The notes under the pieces were generated by a model. The model was not told where the DNA came from, did not search any database, and saw only the letters and a program-made list of their open reading frames with translations. This document shows, piece by piece, positions 1-9,389 of a stretch of DNA of 64,000 nucleotides. This DNA comes from Mycobacterium intermedium (GTDB lineage: Bacteria; Actinomycetota; Actinomycetes; Mycobacteriales; Mycobacteriaceae), in NCBI RefSeq assembly GCF_002086275.1, contig NZ_MVHT01000021.1, forward strand, positions 1 to 64,000, read 5' to 3'. Position 1 is the first letter of the stretch. Each line of letters begins with the position of its first letter. A program made the translations under genes and the position numbers.

Positions 1-990
1 GCGTAGCTGGTGGCGGCGATACCCTCCCACTCCTGTTGGACGTTGCCCACGCCGGCCGAAATATGGACGATGATCTTTGGCGCCGACGGGGCGAACATAC
101 CCGGTCAGGGACAACCCAACTGGAATCCCCTGCAGTACCTGCAGAATCTGCCCAACTTCTTCAACGGCAACCAACAAGCACTGGCCTACCTGCAATCGAA
201 TATCCCGCAACTGCTGACGAATCCGGCCAACTGGCCCGTGTTGGTGTCCTACTTCATGGCATGGCAGACCTATCGTGCCGTCAACTGGACGCTGCGGACG
301 CTGCGCTTCATCGTTCAGATAGCGCCACTACTGCTGCCGTCCGTTCTCAATCTGGCCGTCACCAATTTGGCGGGTACGGCCGGTTTGGCGGGTTTGGCCG
401 GCATTGTGCAACCGGTCACGCCATCAGTTCCTGCTCCCGGCGTCGAGACGACGCAATTGCCGCCGCCGGCTGCCGTTTTGGCCGCCCCCGTGCTGGCCCC
501 GTCACCGACGCCCACGCCGACGCCGTCGGTCGCACCGGCCGTTCCCACTCACGTCCCGACATCCGCCCCGCCCACGCCGCTGCCCGCGGTGGAGGGTTTC
601 GCATATCTGGTGGGCGGTCCCGGTTCCGGCTTCGGTCCCAAGATGGGTGCCCGCATCGCGGCCGACCAGGAGGCTTCGGATTCGGCCGCCGCGGCCGCCG
701 CGCCGGAGGCGGCTCGGCAGCCACGGGTGCTCCCCGGTCGGCGCCAGTCAACGACCATAGACCGCGGTCGTCGCTACGAATACCTGGAAGTCGACGGCGA
801 ATTGGAATCGCGCGCCGCAGCGCCCTCGGTGCAGCCGGAAGTAAGAGGCTCGGGGCCAATGGGTTTCGCCGGCACCTTGGGCGTGACCAGTGTTCGTCCA
901 GCAGGGCTGGCCGCCCTGGACGCCGATGTTTTCGGCGCGGGCCCAACAGTGCCCATGCTCCCAGATACCTGGGCGACTGACAGTGAATGA
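1..990 (+). pseudogene. PPE family protein (PPE-PPW subfamily), C-terminal part behind an in-frame stop
   Basis: The reading frame that is open from about 10 to 990 encodes the C-terminal portion of a PPE protein. It has the AEIWTMIFGADG and NPLQYLQNLPNFF type middle region, a Pro/Ala/Thr-rich linker, a [18 protein letters not shown] segment, and the terminal GFAGT ... PMLPDTW module typical of the PPE-PPW subfamily. The ~180-residue PPE domain is absent. A TAG codon lies in the same frame at 4-6, directly before the first possible GTG start at 10, and no PPE domain sequence is visible. Either a nonsense or frameshift mutation separates this part from its N-terminus outside the window, or the gene is a remnant. 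The C-terminal module closely resembles those of the two PPE genes near ESX-3 in this window. The stop is seen directly; that the gene is inactive is inference. Confidence 0.7.
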
Positions 991-1070
991 AAGGCATTGC
1001 GGGAGTAGTATTTCGATACAGCCCCATGCTTTCGGGTGGATTCAAGCTGAGCAGCGACCAGGCGGCTTCT

Positions 1071-2510
1071 TCATCTAGCTGACGACCGCAGCGACACCGG
1101 GGGCACGTAGCTGCCGATCAGGGTGCGATGCCACCACGCGTGATCCCGCCGCAGCTCCGCAAAGGTGGTGAAGCGGTACTTGTACAACTGGGCGCGCACA
1201 TACCGCGGCGGCTCGTCCGGAAAAGGATTGTGCCGCAACAGCCGTAAGGTCGCCGGGTCATTTCGCAGCAGGCGTGTCAGAAACGGCGTCATCCAGGACA
1301 ACGCATAGCCGGGCGAGATCGCGGCGAACCACATGAGCCAGTCCAGTCGCAGATGGTAGGGCGCGAATTGGCGGGGCATCCGACGCACATCGGTCGGCTT
1401 TCCTTTGAATTCGTATTCCTTCCATACCGTCTCGTCGCTGATCACCGCCTCGTCGGTGCCCTCGATGACCACTTCCTGGCGGATTCTGCAGATGCTGCCG
1501 AATGCACCGTAGGTGTTGCAAAGGTGAAAGGAGTTGAACGACATGTTCATTCGCTGCCGAGCCGACAGCATGTTGCGCACCGGCCAGTAGCTCAGGAAGA
1601 GCATCAAGGCCGTGAAGGCGATCACCAGGACGGCGAACCACGCTGGCGCGCCGGGAAAAACCGGAACGTGTACCGGCGCCGGCAGCAGCACTTCGGCCGA
1701 CCGCTGATCGATTGCGCTGAACGCCAGCAAGATGGTCAGCCAATTGAGCCACGAGAAGTTGCCTGACGTAACCAGCCACAGCTGGGTGACGACGATGATC
1801 GCCGCGGCAATGCCGGCCACCGGCTGCGGGGCGAAGAGGCCGAACGGAACGACGAGCTGGGCGAAGTGGTTGCCGGCCACCTCGATTCGATGCAGCGGCT
1901 TGGGCAGATGGTGGAAGAACCAGCTCAACGGACCCGGCATCGGCTGGGTTTCGTGGTGGTAGTACAGACACGTCAGATCGCGCCAGCAGCGGTCGCCGCG
2001 CATCTTGATCAACCCGGCACCGAACTCCACCCGAAACAGCAGCCAGCGCGCCAACAACAACGTCAACAGCGGCGGCGCCACGGCGGAGTTGCCCAGAAAC
2101 ATCATCAGGAACCCGGCTTCGAGCAGCAGTGACTCCCACCCGAACCCGTACCAGGTCTGGCCCACGTTGACGATCGACAAATACAGCACCCACAGCGTCA
2201 GCCACATCAGCATCGCCGCCCACAACGGCGCCAAATCGGCCAGACCGGCCACCATCGCCGCCGACAGTGCCGCGCCAAACCAGGAGACCGTCGCGAACAG
2301 TCGGTCGGAATAGCGGAAATGGAAGATGCTCGGCGTCCGCCAGAACGACCGGCCCGCCAAATAGCCTGGCACCGGCAGCATTCCGCGCTCGCCGATCAGT
2401 GGCCGGAACTGGCGGGCCGCCGCGATGAACGCGATCAGATAGATCGCCGCGACGCCGCGTTCGAGCACCAGTCTGCCGAGCCAGTATTCGGGTGCCGAGA
2501 TCCATGCCAC
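1071..2510 (-). CDS. Lipase maturation factor family membrane protein (Rv0235c-like)
   Basis: 479-residue polytopic membrane protein of the LMF (DUF1222) family. Vertebrate LMF1 helps lipases fold in the ER; the bacterial role is unknown. The N-terminus has a conserved amphipathic and membrane start (WLGRLVLERGVAAIYLIAF), several long hydrophobic segments follow, and the family signature RGDRCWRDLTCLYYHHETQP lies around residues 170-190, followed by PGPLSWFFHHLP. The C-terminal third is soluble and Arg-rich. The ATG at 2510 is the first start and gives the family length. It lies 44 bp after the aftD stop on the same strand, so it is probably co-transcribed with aftD, the arrangement known from other mycobacteria. 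A role in cell-envelope assembly is inferred only from this context. Confidence 0.85.
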   Translation of the reverse strand: MAWISAPEYWLGRLVLERGVAAIYLIAFIAAARQFRPLIGERGMLPVPGYLAGRSFWRTPSIFHFRYSDRLFATVSWFGAALSAAMVAGLADLAPLWAAMLMWLTLWVLYLSIVNVGQTWYGFGWESLLLEAGFLMMFLGNSAVAPPLLTLLLARWLLFRVEFGAGLIKMRGDRCWRDLTCLYYHHETQPMPGPLSWFFHHLPKPLHRIEVAGNHFAQLVVPFGLFAPQPVAGIAAAIIVVTQLWLVTSGNFSWLNWLTILLAFSAIDQRSAEVLLPAPVHVPVFPGAPAWFAVLVIAFTALMLFLSYWPVRNMLSARQRMNMSFNSFHLCNTYGAFGSICRIRQEVVIEGTDEAVISDETVWKEYEFKGKPTDVRRMPRQFAPYHLRLDWLMWFAAISPGYALSWMTPFLTRLLRNDPATLRLLRHNPFPDEPPRYVRAQLYKYRFTTFAELRRDHAWWHRTLIGSYVPPVSLRSSAR

Positions 2511-2554
2511 GCTTAACCAGTCAAGCAGTCACCGCACCGGTAGCCAATACCCGA

Positions 2555-5500
2555 TCAATCCCGACTCGGCATGCGCATGGTGGAGGCGCCCACCGCGGCC
2601 AGCGAAATCATGGCCAGCAGTTGGACAATCGGCGAGTGCCCGGCGTAGCCGTCGACCGAGTGCCAGGGGTGACGGGACAACAGTGCCCCGGAGATGATCA
2701 GTCCGCCCGCGCTGAGCCCGATCGTCCACCCGTCGCGCCGCCGCTGGTGGTGCCGCAGCGCGTACCGCAGACCCAGCACGGCGCCGACGACCACGACGCC
2801 GGCGATGCCGGAGATCAGCGCCCCGGCGCCCAGTAGTGGGACCGCAACCCAGGGCCCGGAGGGCCAGGGCTGTGCTGGCGGATCGTCGACCCGACGCCGC
2901 GTCCGCCATAAGGCCAGGAACGCCAGCAGCGGCAGCAGCGCCAACCCCACCGCCATACCGCCCCGATACACAGAGTTCGAGGTGAACGTCAGCGTGATGG
3001 TGCCGGGGTCTCCGGCGGGTACCACCCACCCCTGTTGCCAGCCGTTGACGGCGACCGGTGTCAGCCGGGCACCGGAACTGGTCCGGGCAACCCAGCCGGG
3101 GTTGATGCTCTCCGGGATGACCAGCACCCGCGACCGGTCCGCCGCCGGCGCGCGGATTTCGCGTCGGGCCGGCCCCCAGTCGCCGGTCGATGCGGGAAGC
3201 GGTGTCGCGCTGGGCAATTCGGGGCTTCCCAGCACGGTCAGCTGGGCCCCGTCGACGATGAAGGCGGGTCCGGGGCTGATCAGCAACTCCTGCTGGCCTT
3301 CCGGCAGCGCGATCGGCTCCTTTTCGCAAACGGTCGCGGCGACCGGTTCACCGTCCAGCAGCGCTCCGGCGGTGGTCCGGATCGAGGTGTGCACGAACCT
3401 GCCGGCCGCGGCGATGACCGGGCCGTGGTCGCAGTCCACGAACACCTCACGCCCCCGGTTGCGGGCGGCATCGGCTGCCGCGACCGGTTTGCCGTCCGCC
3501 CCCAGTGCGCTGATTTCGGCCAGTCCCGGCGGCTTGAGCTGGTCGAAGCCCAGCGCGTTGCGGTCGATGATGTCCTTCCAGTCGAGCAGGCTGACGGTGA
3601 CGGTGTCGGTGACCCGGGGATGTAGCGCCAGGGTCTGCACCCCGTCGTCTCGCAACTCACGCACCTGCGGCCCGTCACCCAGGTCGATGGCCACCATGGT
3701 CGGACGGGCCGGCACCGGCGAACGGCTCGGAACCAGACGCAGCCCGGTGACCTCGGTGGCCCGCGGCAGCGTCAGGGTCAGCGTCGGCGGGGTCTTGTGC
3801 TGCACCACCCGCTGCGGCGCCGTCCAGGAGGTCGCCGGGTCGCCATCGGTGGCCGCATACGCCGAACCCAGCACTTCGATCAGGTCGGAATCCCCGCTTG
3901 CGCGGGTGGTGCCCGGCTGCGCGATCAGGTCGGCCAGCTTGGGGCCCTGACGCGGACGCACCCATACCGTCGGGGTCACCGACACCGGGGCTGGCACGGT
4001 CAGTGTGCGGCTGAGGTTGACCGATTCTTCGGCGGCCAGCGCCATCGACGCCGCGCAGCGCATGCTGTCCGGCCCCGCCACACACCCCGGCCGGCCTAGT
4101 AGTTCCGAGCCCAGATCCCAGCCCGAGATCGCCGCCTGCGCAGGCGGCCCGGGGACCCGCACGGTGTGCCGCAGTTGGACGGGATGGGCGAATCCGGACG
4201 CGTCGTACTGCGTGATCGCCAGGTCGGTGATGGCAAACTGCACACCCGCCGACCCGTCGTCGGTGGCGACCGCGGTGATCCGCACCCAAGAACTTTCTCC
4301 GTAGGGCAGCGGGGCGGTGAGCGGCTCTCCGGGTTCGTCGACCCGCAGCGTGGTGCTGCCGTTGGCGGTCTCGACCTCGATGCGGCTGACCTGCGCGCCG
4401 ACGGCGGTGGCGCTGGGGGTCAGGGTGATGACGGCATCGGCCACCGGGCGGTCGAAGTCGATGTGCAGCCACTGTCCGACGGCGGCTTGCAGGGCGTTGG
4501 ATACCCAGGCGGTCGCCGAGTCGCCGTCGATCGCGGCGGTGGGAGAGGTGGCCGGTGCGACGTCGGGCATGGTGATGGAATCCGATGACGAACTCGACGC
4601 GGTGATGCGGCCGCCGCTCCAAGCGCCGTACACGAGCTCAGCGCCCGGGACCGGATAGTCCGGGACGCGGTTGAAGGTATGCCGGGCGTCGCCGGGCGCG
4701 CGGATGGCCGACGAGTGCTGGTCGACCCGGCCGTAGTCGGTTTCGCGGGCCACCGGGGTATCGGTAACGGTCACCAGCGGTGCAGGAAGTCCGGCCGCGC
4801 GGGCGTCGGCGGCCATCACCACCGGACCCAGGGGCGGCTGGCGCAGTAGCCGTCGCCGTTCGTCCAGCCGCAGCAGCACCTCCGGCCCCCCGGTGACCCG
4901 GGCCAGCTGGTCGGTGTCGGCAAAGTACGGCGCGCCGGGGTTGGTGGTGGTGTCGACGCGGTAGATCTCCACTGCCGGATAGCGCGGCCGCAAACCGCTG
5001 TCGTTGACAAAGCCTTCGAGCGAACCGGGGCCTACGGGTTCGCCGAACTCGGCCACCTTCAGCAGCCCCGGCGAACCGCTGATGGTCCGGTGCACCAGGA
5101 TCGGCCGCGCCGAACGCGACGTCTCCGGATCCAGGTCATTGCGTAGCACCAGGTAGGAAATCCCTTGGCGGGCAAGGGTGTCGGCCAAGCCGGGTGATGG
5201 GCGCCCGGCGGCGAACAGCCGTTGCACCGAATCCAGCGCCCGGATGGTTTGCGGCGGGGTCAGCGGGATCGAGTCGCGCACCCCCCACGGGCTGGAGCCG
5301 AGCACCTGCAGGGGTTCGTCGTGGCTGTTGCCCCAGATCTGGGTGGCGAACGGGGCGCCCGGCACCACCAACACCCGCCCCGGTGCCGGCGTGCCCGTGT
5401 TGTGTTCGGTGAGCCAGTCGGCGGCCTGGTGCCAGTAGTCCGGAATCGCCCTGAACGTCCCGGGTGGGGTGAGCCGGCCGCTCCAGGCCAGCGAGGTGCT

Positions 5501-6736
5501 GACCAGCAGCGCGGTGAGCGCGACGATGCCGACCGCTACGCGCCTGTCCCGCTCTGGGTGGGCGAACGCGTTCAGCCACACCGACCTCGGTGCGCTCCCC
5601 GGCAGCGGCACGCGGCCCAACAACTGCGCGAAGCCCAGCGCCAGCGGGAGCCGCACCACGGGACCGACCTTGTGCACGTTGCGCAGGGGAGTGCCGGCGG
5701 CGTCCAGGAACTGCTGGACCTGGTGGGCCACCGGCGATCCCAGCCCGCCGCCGTAGCCGACGGCCAGCAGCACCACGCCGACGAAGAGCATCGTCACCAA
5801 CCGGCCGCGGGCCGGCATCCCGGCGCTGGCCAGCCCGGCCAATCCGGCCGCCGCGACCAGGCAGGTCCCCAGGATCGCCACCGATCCGGTGACCAGCGGC
5901 GCGCCCGCGGTCGCGTTGGGCGCCACGAACGGTGTCCAGCTGTCGGCGCCACGCAGCGTCTCCACCAGCGACGACCATTGCGTCGTGACGCCGGAGGACT
6001 CGATGAAGTCCAGGAACGGAGGGCTCACCCCGCGCAGCATCAGCAGCGCGACCACCCACCACAGCATCGCCAGAACCAGCGCCAACAGCCACCACGCGGT
6101 GTACCGCCACCACAACCGATTGGGCCGATGGCAGGCCCACCAGATCACCGCAGGCAGGCACCCGGCCAGCGTCGCGATGGCGTTCACCGCGCCCATCAGC
6201 GCCACCGCCAGGCCGGCCTGCGCAGCCAGCGCCCGCACCGAGCGGCCCGACCCTCCCCGTAACGCCAGGATCGTCGGCAGCAGCACCCAGGGCGCCAACA
6301 TCATCGGCAGTGTCTCGGACGAGATCGACCCCAGCGTGGTCAGCACCCGCGGGGACAGCGCAAACGCCGCCGCGCCCAGCACGCGCGAGGACGCGGTCCC
6401 TATCCCCAGGGCTTCGGCGACCCGCAGCACGCCCCAGAAACCCGCCGCGAGCAGCACCGCCCACCACAGTCGCTGGATGACCCACCCGGGCAGGCCGAGC
6501 AGATGGCCTGCCGCGAAGAACGTGCCGTGCGGAAACAGGTATCCGTAGGCCTGGTTCTGCGATTGGCCGAACGGTAGTTCGCTGTTCCACAGGTTGGTCG
6601 CCCGGGCCAGGAAGCGCAGCGGGTTGGCGGTGAGGTCGAGTTTCGTGTCGGGGGAGACCTGCCCGGGTGTTTGGGCGAAGCTCAGCGTCAGAGCAACCGC
6701 AAAGACGAGCAACAGCCAGCGTCGGGACACCGGCAT
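2555..6736 (-). CDS. aftD: Arabinofuranosyltransferase AftD
   Basis: 1393-residue membrane glycosyltransferase of the GT-C class, close to the ~1400 residues of mycobacterial AftD. AftD adds alpha-arabinofuranosyl residues from decaprenyl-phosphoarabinose during arabinogalactan and lipoarabinomannan assembly at the outer face of the plasma membrane. The N-terminal third holds many transmembrane helices. The first is at residues 6-22 and is followed by an acidic external loop (DTKLDL, 30-35), the position of the conserved catalytic acid in GT-C enzymes. The middle is a large periplasmic region with beta-rich, carbohydrate-binding-like segments (for example TAAIDGDSATAWVSNAL and AATDGDPATSWTAP), and the last ~200 residues return to membrane helices. 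The gene is downstream of a small membrane-protein gene and upstream of the LMF-like gene, all on the minus strand. The family is essential in mycobacteria, and no damage is visible here. Confidence 0.95.
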   Translation of the reverse strand: MPVSRRWLLLVFAVALTLSFAQTPGQVSPDTKLDLTANPLRFLARATNLWNSELPFGQSQNQAYGYLFPHGTFFAAGHLLGLPGWVIQRLWWAVLLAAGFWGVLRVAEALGIGTASSRVLGAAAFALSPRVLTTLGSISSETLPMMLAPWVLLPTILALRGGSGRSVRALAAQAGLAVALMGAVNAIATLAGCLPAVIWWACHRPNRLWWRYTAWWLLALVLAMLWWVVALLMLRGVSPPFLDFIESSGVTTQWSSLVETLRGADSWTPFVAPNATAGAPLVTGSVAILGTCLVAAAGLAGLASAGMPARGRLVTMLFVGVVLLAVGYGGGLGSPVAHQVQQFLDAAGTPLRNVHKVGPVVRLPLALGFAQLLGRVPLPGSAPRSVWLNAFAHPERDRRVAVGIVALTALLVSTSLAWSGRLTPPGTFRAIPDYWHQAADWLTEHNTGTPAPGRVLVVPGAPFATQIWGNSHDEPLQVLGSSPWGVRDSIPLTPPQTIRALDSVQRLFAAGRPSPGLADTLARQGISYLVLRNDLDPETSRSARPILVHRTISGSPGLLKVAEFGEPVGPGSLEGFVNDSGLRPRYPAVEIYRVDTTTNPGAPYFADTDQLARVTGGPEVLLRLDERRRLLRQPPLGPVVMAADARAAGLPAPLVTVTDTPVARETDYGRVDQHSSAIRAPGDARHTFNRVPDYPVPGAELVYGAWSGGRITASSSSSDSITMPDVAPATSPTAAIDGDSATAWVSNALQAAVGQWLHIDFDRPVADAVITLTPSATAVGAQVSRIEVETANGSTTLRVDEPGEPLTAPLPYGESSWVRITAVATDDGSAGVQFAITDLAITQYDASGFAHPVQLRHTVRVPGPPAQAAISGWDLGSELLGRPGCVAGPDSMRCAASMALAAEESVNLSRTLTVPAPVSVTPTVWVRPRQGPKLADLIAQPGTTRASGDSDLIEVLGSAYAATDGDPATSWTAPQRVVQHKTPPTLTLTLPRATEVTGLRLVPSRSPVPARPTMVAIDLGDGPQVRELRDDGVQTLALHPRVTDTVTVSLLDWKDIIDRNALGFDQLKPPGLAEISALGADGKPVAAADAARNRGREVFVDCDHGPVIAAAGRFVHTSIRTTAGALLDGEPVAATVCEKEPIALPEGQQELLISPGPAFIVDGAQLTVLGSPELPSATPLPASTGDWGPARREIRAPAADRSRVLVIPESINPGWVARTSSGARLTPVAVNGWQQGWVVPAGDPGTITLTFTSNSVYRGGMAVGLALLPLLAFLALWRTRRRVDDPPAQPWPSGPWVAVPLLGAGALISGIAGVVVVGAVLGLRYALRHHQRRRDGWTIGLSAGGLIISGALLSRHPWHSVDGYAGHSPIVQLLAMISLAAVGASTMRMPSRD

Positions 6737-6794
6737 AGTCCCTGAGGCCCTCGAGTCTTGCGCAGCTTCCGTCGTAGGTGCCTGCGTCGTCGGG

Positions 6795-6968
6795 CTAGCT
6801 GCGGCTGCCGTACTCGGTCCGGTTGAGTATGGACGACGACGGGTCGCCCGGGGGAACGTGCGGCTTCTCGTTCTGTTCCACCAGCAGGGTGATCCCGAAG
6901 ATCGCGAACGCCCCCAGCAACAGCCCGATGACCACGCTGGCTCCGACGGGCGCGACGATCCGATTCAT
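6795..6968 (-). CDS. Small membrane-anchored protein, DUF2613 family (Rv0236A-like)
   Basis: 57 residues starting MNRIVAPVGAS. One transmembrane helix spans about residues 8-30 (SVVIGLLLGAFAIFGITLLV), followed by a short hydrophilic tail ending DPSSSILNRTEYGSRS, a conserved ending in this family. I chose the ATG at 6968 over the upstream TTG at 6977 because the mycobacterial homologues start with MNRIV and have 57 residues. It lies 58 bp upstream of aftD on the same strand and is probably the first gene of that transcript. The function is unknown; the position suggests an accessory to arabinan synthesis, which is inference. Confidence 0.82.
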   Translation of the reverse strand: MNRIVAPVGASVVIGLLLGAFAIFGITLLVEQNEKPHVPPGDPSSSILNRTEYGSRS

Positions 6969-7044
6969 AAGCGTCAACCTAGCAGAAGAGCCAGATGGTC
7001 GGGTTGCTGCTCAACGCCGAGCACCATCGTGACAGCATGACCGA

Positions 7045-8235
7045 ATGTCCTTCCCGCGCAGACTTGCACTCGCTCTAGCTGCAGGAGCGGCCGCATCGGC
7101 TTTGGTAGCAGCGTGCAGTGACGGCGGCACCAAACCCGGCGCCTCCTCGACGAGCGAGTCCAAGCCGCCGGCGACCAGCGCGACGCCCACCGCGGCCGGT
7201 GGGGCGCCGTTCTGTGGCGACCCGGGGGCGGTCCCGGCGACGCTGAACCTGCGCGACAAGCTCGCGCAGTTGCTGATGGTGGGGGTGGAAAACGCCGACG
7301 ACGCCAAGGCTGTGGCCACCAACCACCACATCGGCGGGATCATGATCGGCAGTTGGACCGACCTGGAAATGCTCAAGAACGGCGCGCTGACCGAAATCAC
7401 CAACACCCCCGGTCCGCTGCCGCTGGCGGTCAGCGTCGACGAAGAAGGCGGGCGGGTGTCCCGACTGAAGACCCTGATCGGGACGTCGCCGTCGCCGCGG
7501 GTGCTGGCCAACACCCTGAGCGTCGACGAGGTCCGAGCGCTGGCGCACCAGCGCGGCGAGGCCATGCGCAAGCTGGGCATCACCATCGATTTCGCGCCGG
7601 TGGTCGACGTCACCGACGACCCCGACGACACCGTGATCGGGGACCGCTCCTTCGGGTCGACGGCGGAAAAGGTCACCGCCTACGCGGGTGCCTACGCGCA
7701 GGGCCTGCGTGAGGCGGGCGTGCTGCCGGTGCTGAAGCATTTCCCCGGCCACGGGCACGGCTCCGGCGACTCGCACAAAGGGGGTGTCACCACGCCCCCG
7801 CTGAGTGACCTGATAGCCGTCGACCTGGTGCCCTATAAGACGCTGCTGACCCAGACCCCGGTCGCGGTGATGATCGGCCACATGCAGGTGCCCGGGTTGA
7901 CCGGTTCGGACCCCGCCAGCCTGAGTAGACCCGCCATCGACCTGCTGCGCACCGGCACCGGATACGGTGGGCCGGCGTTTGACGGCACCGTCTTCAGCGA
8001 CGACGTGTCCAGCATGGCCGCGATCTCCGATCGGTTCGGCGTGACCGACGCGGTGTTGCGCACCCTGCAGGCCGGCAGCGACATCGCGCTGTGGGTGAGC
8101 ACCAAGGAGGTGCCCGCGGTGTTGGACCGGCTGGAACAGGCGGTGACTGCCGGTGAATTGCCGGTCGAGGCCGTCGACCGTTCGGTGGTTCGGGTGGCGA
8201 CCATGAAACGCAACAGCGCAGCCTGCCCCCACTAA
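7045..8235 (+). CDS. lpqI: Lipoprotein beta-N-acetylglucosaminidase LpqI (NagZ-type, GH3)
   Basis: 396-residue glycoside hydrolase family 3 enzyme that removes N-acetylglucosamine from muropeptides in peptidoglycan recycling. A signal peptide with lipobox (LVAAC, lipidated Cys24) precedes a Thr/Ser/Pro linker, so it is an exported lipoprotein. The NagZ signature KHFPGHGHGSGDSHKG is at about residues 230-245, with the His/Asp pair that acts as acid/base. The nucleophile region VFSDDVSSM is at about 314-322. The family sequence DEEGGRVSRLK, which binds the sugar, is also present. The ATG at 7045 gives a normal signal peptide. It is divergent from the aftD block and is followed 86 bp later by a TetR gene, the same order as Rv0237-Rv0238. 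Confidence 0.93.
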   Translation: MSFPRRLALALAAGAAASALVAACSDGGTKPGASSTSESKPPATSATPTAAGGAPFCGDPGAVPATLNLRDKLAQLLMVGVENADDAKAVATNHHIGGIMIGSWTDLEMLKNGALTEITNTPGPLPLAVSVDEEGGRVSRLKTLIGTSPSPRVLANTLSVDEVRALAHQRGEAMRKLGITIDFAPVVDVTDDPDDTVIGDRSFGSTAEKVTAYAGAYAQGLREAGVLPVLKHFPGHGHGSGDSHKGGVTTPPLSDLIAVDLVPYKTLLTQTPVAVMIGHMQVPGLTGSDPASLSRPAIDLLRTGTGYGGPAFDGTVFSDDVSSMAAISDRFGVTDAVLRTLQAGSDIALWVSTKEVPAVLDRLEQAVTAGELPVEAVDRSVVRVATMKRNSAACPH

Positions 8236-8321
8236 CGCATGTGCGCAGCTCCGGCATTGCTTACCCTAGGTTCAGATAGCCGAGCTAAAGGGCGCCCAGC
8301 CGGGCCAAAAAGGGGACAGTG

Positions 8322-8939
8322 ATGGCAGGTGGTACCAAGCGGCTACCGCGTGCCATCCGCGAGCAGCAGATGCTCGACGCCGCGGTGCAGATGTTCTCGG
8401 TCAACGGCTATCACGAGACCTCGATGGACGCGATCGCCGCGCAGGCGCAGATCTCCAAACCGATGCTGTACCTGTACTACGGCTCCAAGGAGGACTTGTT
8501 CGGTGCTTGCCTGAACCGGGAGATGAGCCGGTTCATCGAGGCGGTGCGCGACAGCATCGACGTCACCCAGAGCCCAAGGGACCTGCTGCGCAACACCATC
8601 GTCTCGTTCTTGCGTTACATCGACGAGAACCGGGCGTCGTGGATCGTCATGTACACCCAGGCCACCAGCTCCCAAGCGTTCGCCCAAACGGTGCGCGAGG
8701 GCCGCGAGCAGATCATCGAGCTGGTCGCGGGCTTGGTGCGGTCCGGCACTCGGGAGCCGATGACGGACGCCGAGATCGAAATGACGGCAGTGGCTTTGGT
8801 GGGCGCGGGCGAGGCGGTGGCCAACCGGCTCAGCACCGGGGAGACCGACGTCGACGAGGCGGCAGAGATGATGATCAATCTGTTCTGGCGCGGCCTCAAG
8901 GGCTCGCCCGCGGATCGGGACGTCAGCTCCGCGCGATGA
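8322..8939 (+). CDS. TetR/AcrR family transcriptional regulator (Rv0238-like)
   Basis: 205 residues. The N-terminal TetR DNA-binding domain is clear (residues about 10-58) with the helix-turn-helix SMDAIAAQAQISKPMLYLYYGSKEDLF. The C-terminal ligand domain is all-helical and shows no special motif. I chose the ATG at 8322 rather than the GTG at 8319 because AGGGG at 8311-8315 is then six bases upstream. The gene follows lpqI on the same strand. Its 3' end overlaps the 3' end of the convergent VanX-like remnant by 17 bp. The ligand and targets are unknown. Confidence 0.9.
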   Translation: MAGGTKRLPRAIREQQMLDAAVQMFSVNGYHETSMDAIAAQAQISKPMLYLYYGSKEDLFGACLNREMSRFIEAVRDSIDVTQSPRDLLRNTIVSFLRYIDENRASWIVMYTQATSSQAFAQTVREGREQIIELVAGLVRSGTREPMTDAEIEMTAVALVGAGEAVANRLSTGETDVDEAAEMMINLFWRGLKGSPADRDVSSAR

Positions 8940-9372
8940 CGCGCCGCTCGACCGGGAAGTCGAAATAGGTGTCGGGGTAGAACTCGGCTTTCATCCGTTG
9001 ATCACCCAAATCGGTTGCCCACGTAATGAATTCATCGACCGCCCGCTGGGGCCGGTAACAGTCGTAGACCTTCAACGAGTATCCGCGCTCAAGCGCCTGC
9101 CGCTGCGCCCGACTCAGTGCCTCGGCCGCAGCCCGGGTGAGGATGCATATCGGCTCGCGGTAGCCCGCCACGCTATCCCCGGTGAAATTGTGCGCGGTGA
9201 AGTATCGAATGTCCTGCAGGATCGTGGGGTCAAGCTCGTCCAGTGCCACAAAGTCAACCGGCGCAACGGAATCCGGCTGCGCCGCAGTGACATATACGGG
9301 CCCAGCGCAAGTCGCGGCCATGGCCACCAGGACCGCCAGGACGCAGCGTGCCATACCGGTGGGCCTGGGCAT
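8923..9372 (-). pseudogene. D-Ala-D-Ala dipeptidase (VanX/DdpX, M15D) lacking the zinc-binding C-terminus
   Basis: 149 residues resembling the N-terminal two thirds of VanX-type dipeptidases. After a signal peptide (MARCVLAVLVAMAATCAGP) come DIRYFTAHNFTG, the core LSRAQRQALERGYSLKVYDCYRPQRAVDEF with the conserved Arg of the DxYRP element, and the FDFP segment. Family members continue with a Ser-x-His-Ser-x-Gly-x-x-x-Asp zinc site and a later Glu-x-x-His. Here a TGA at 8925-8923 ends the protein just before that site (last residues VIARS). The three zinc ligands are therefore missing and the product should be catalytically dead. The coding end of the convergent TetR gene occupies the place where the rest would be. 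Loss by deletion is inference. Confidence 0.75.
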
Positions 9373-9389
9373 AGGGCTAGATTCAACCA

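Noticed and set aside
1258..2505. Long minus-strand frame overlapping the LMF-like gene, and other long overlapping frames in AftD, FadE6 and EccC3
   Set aside because: High GC leaves shadow frames open in mycobacteria; these are Arg/Gly/Ala-rich with no family features, while the annotated frames have them.
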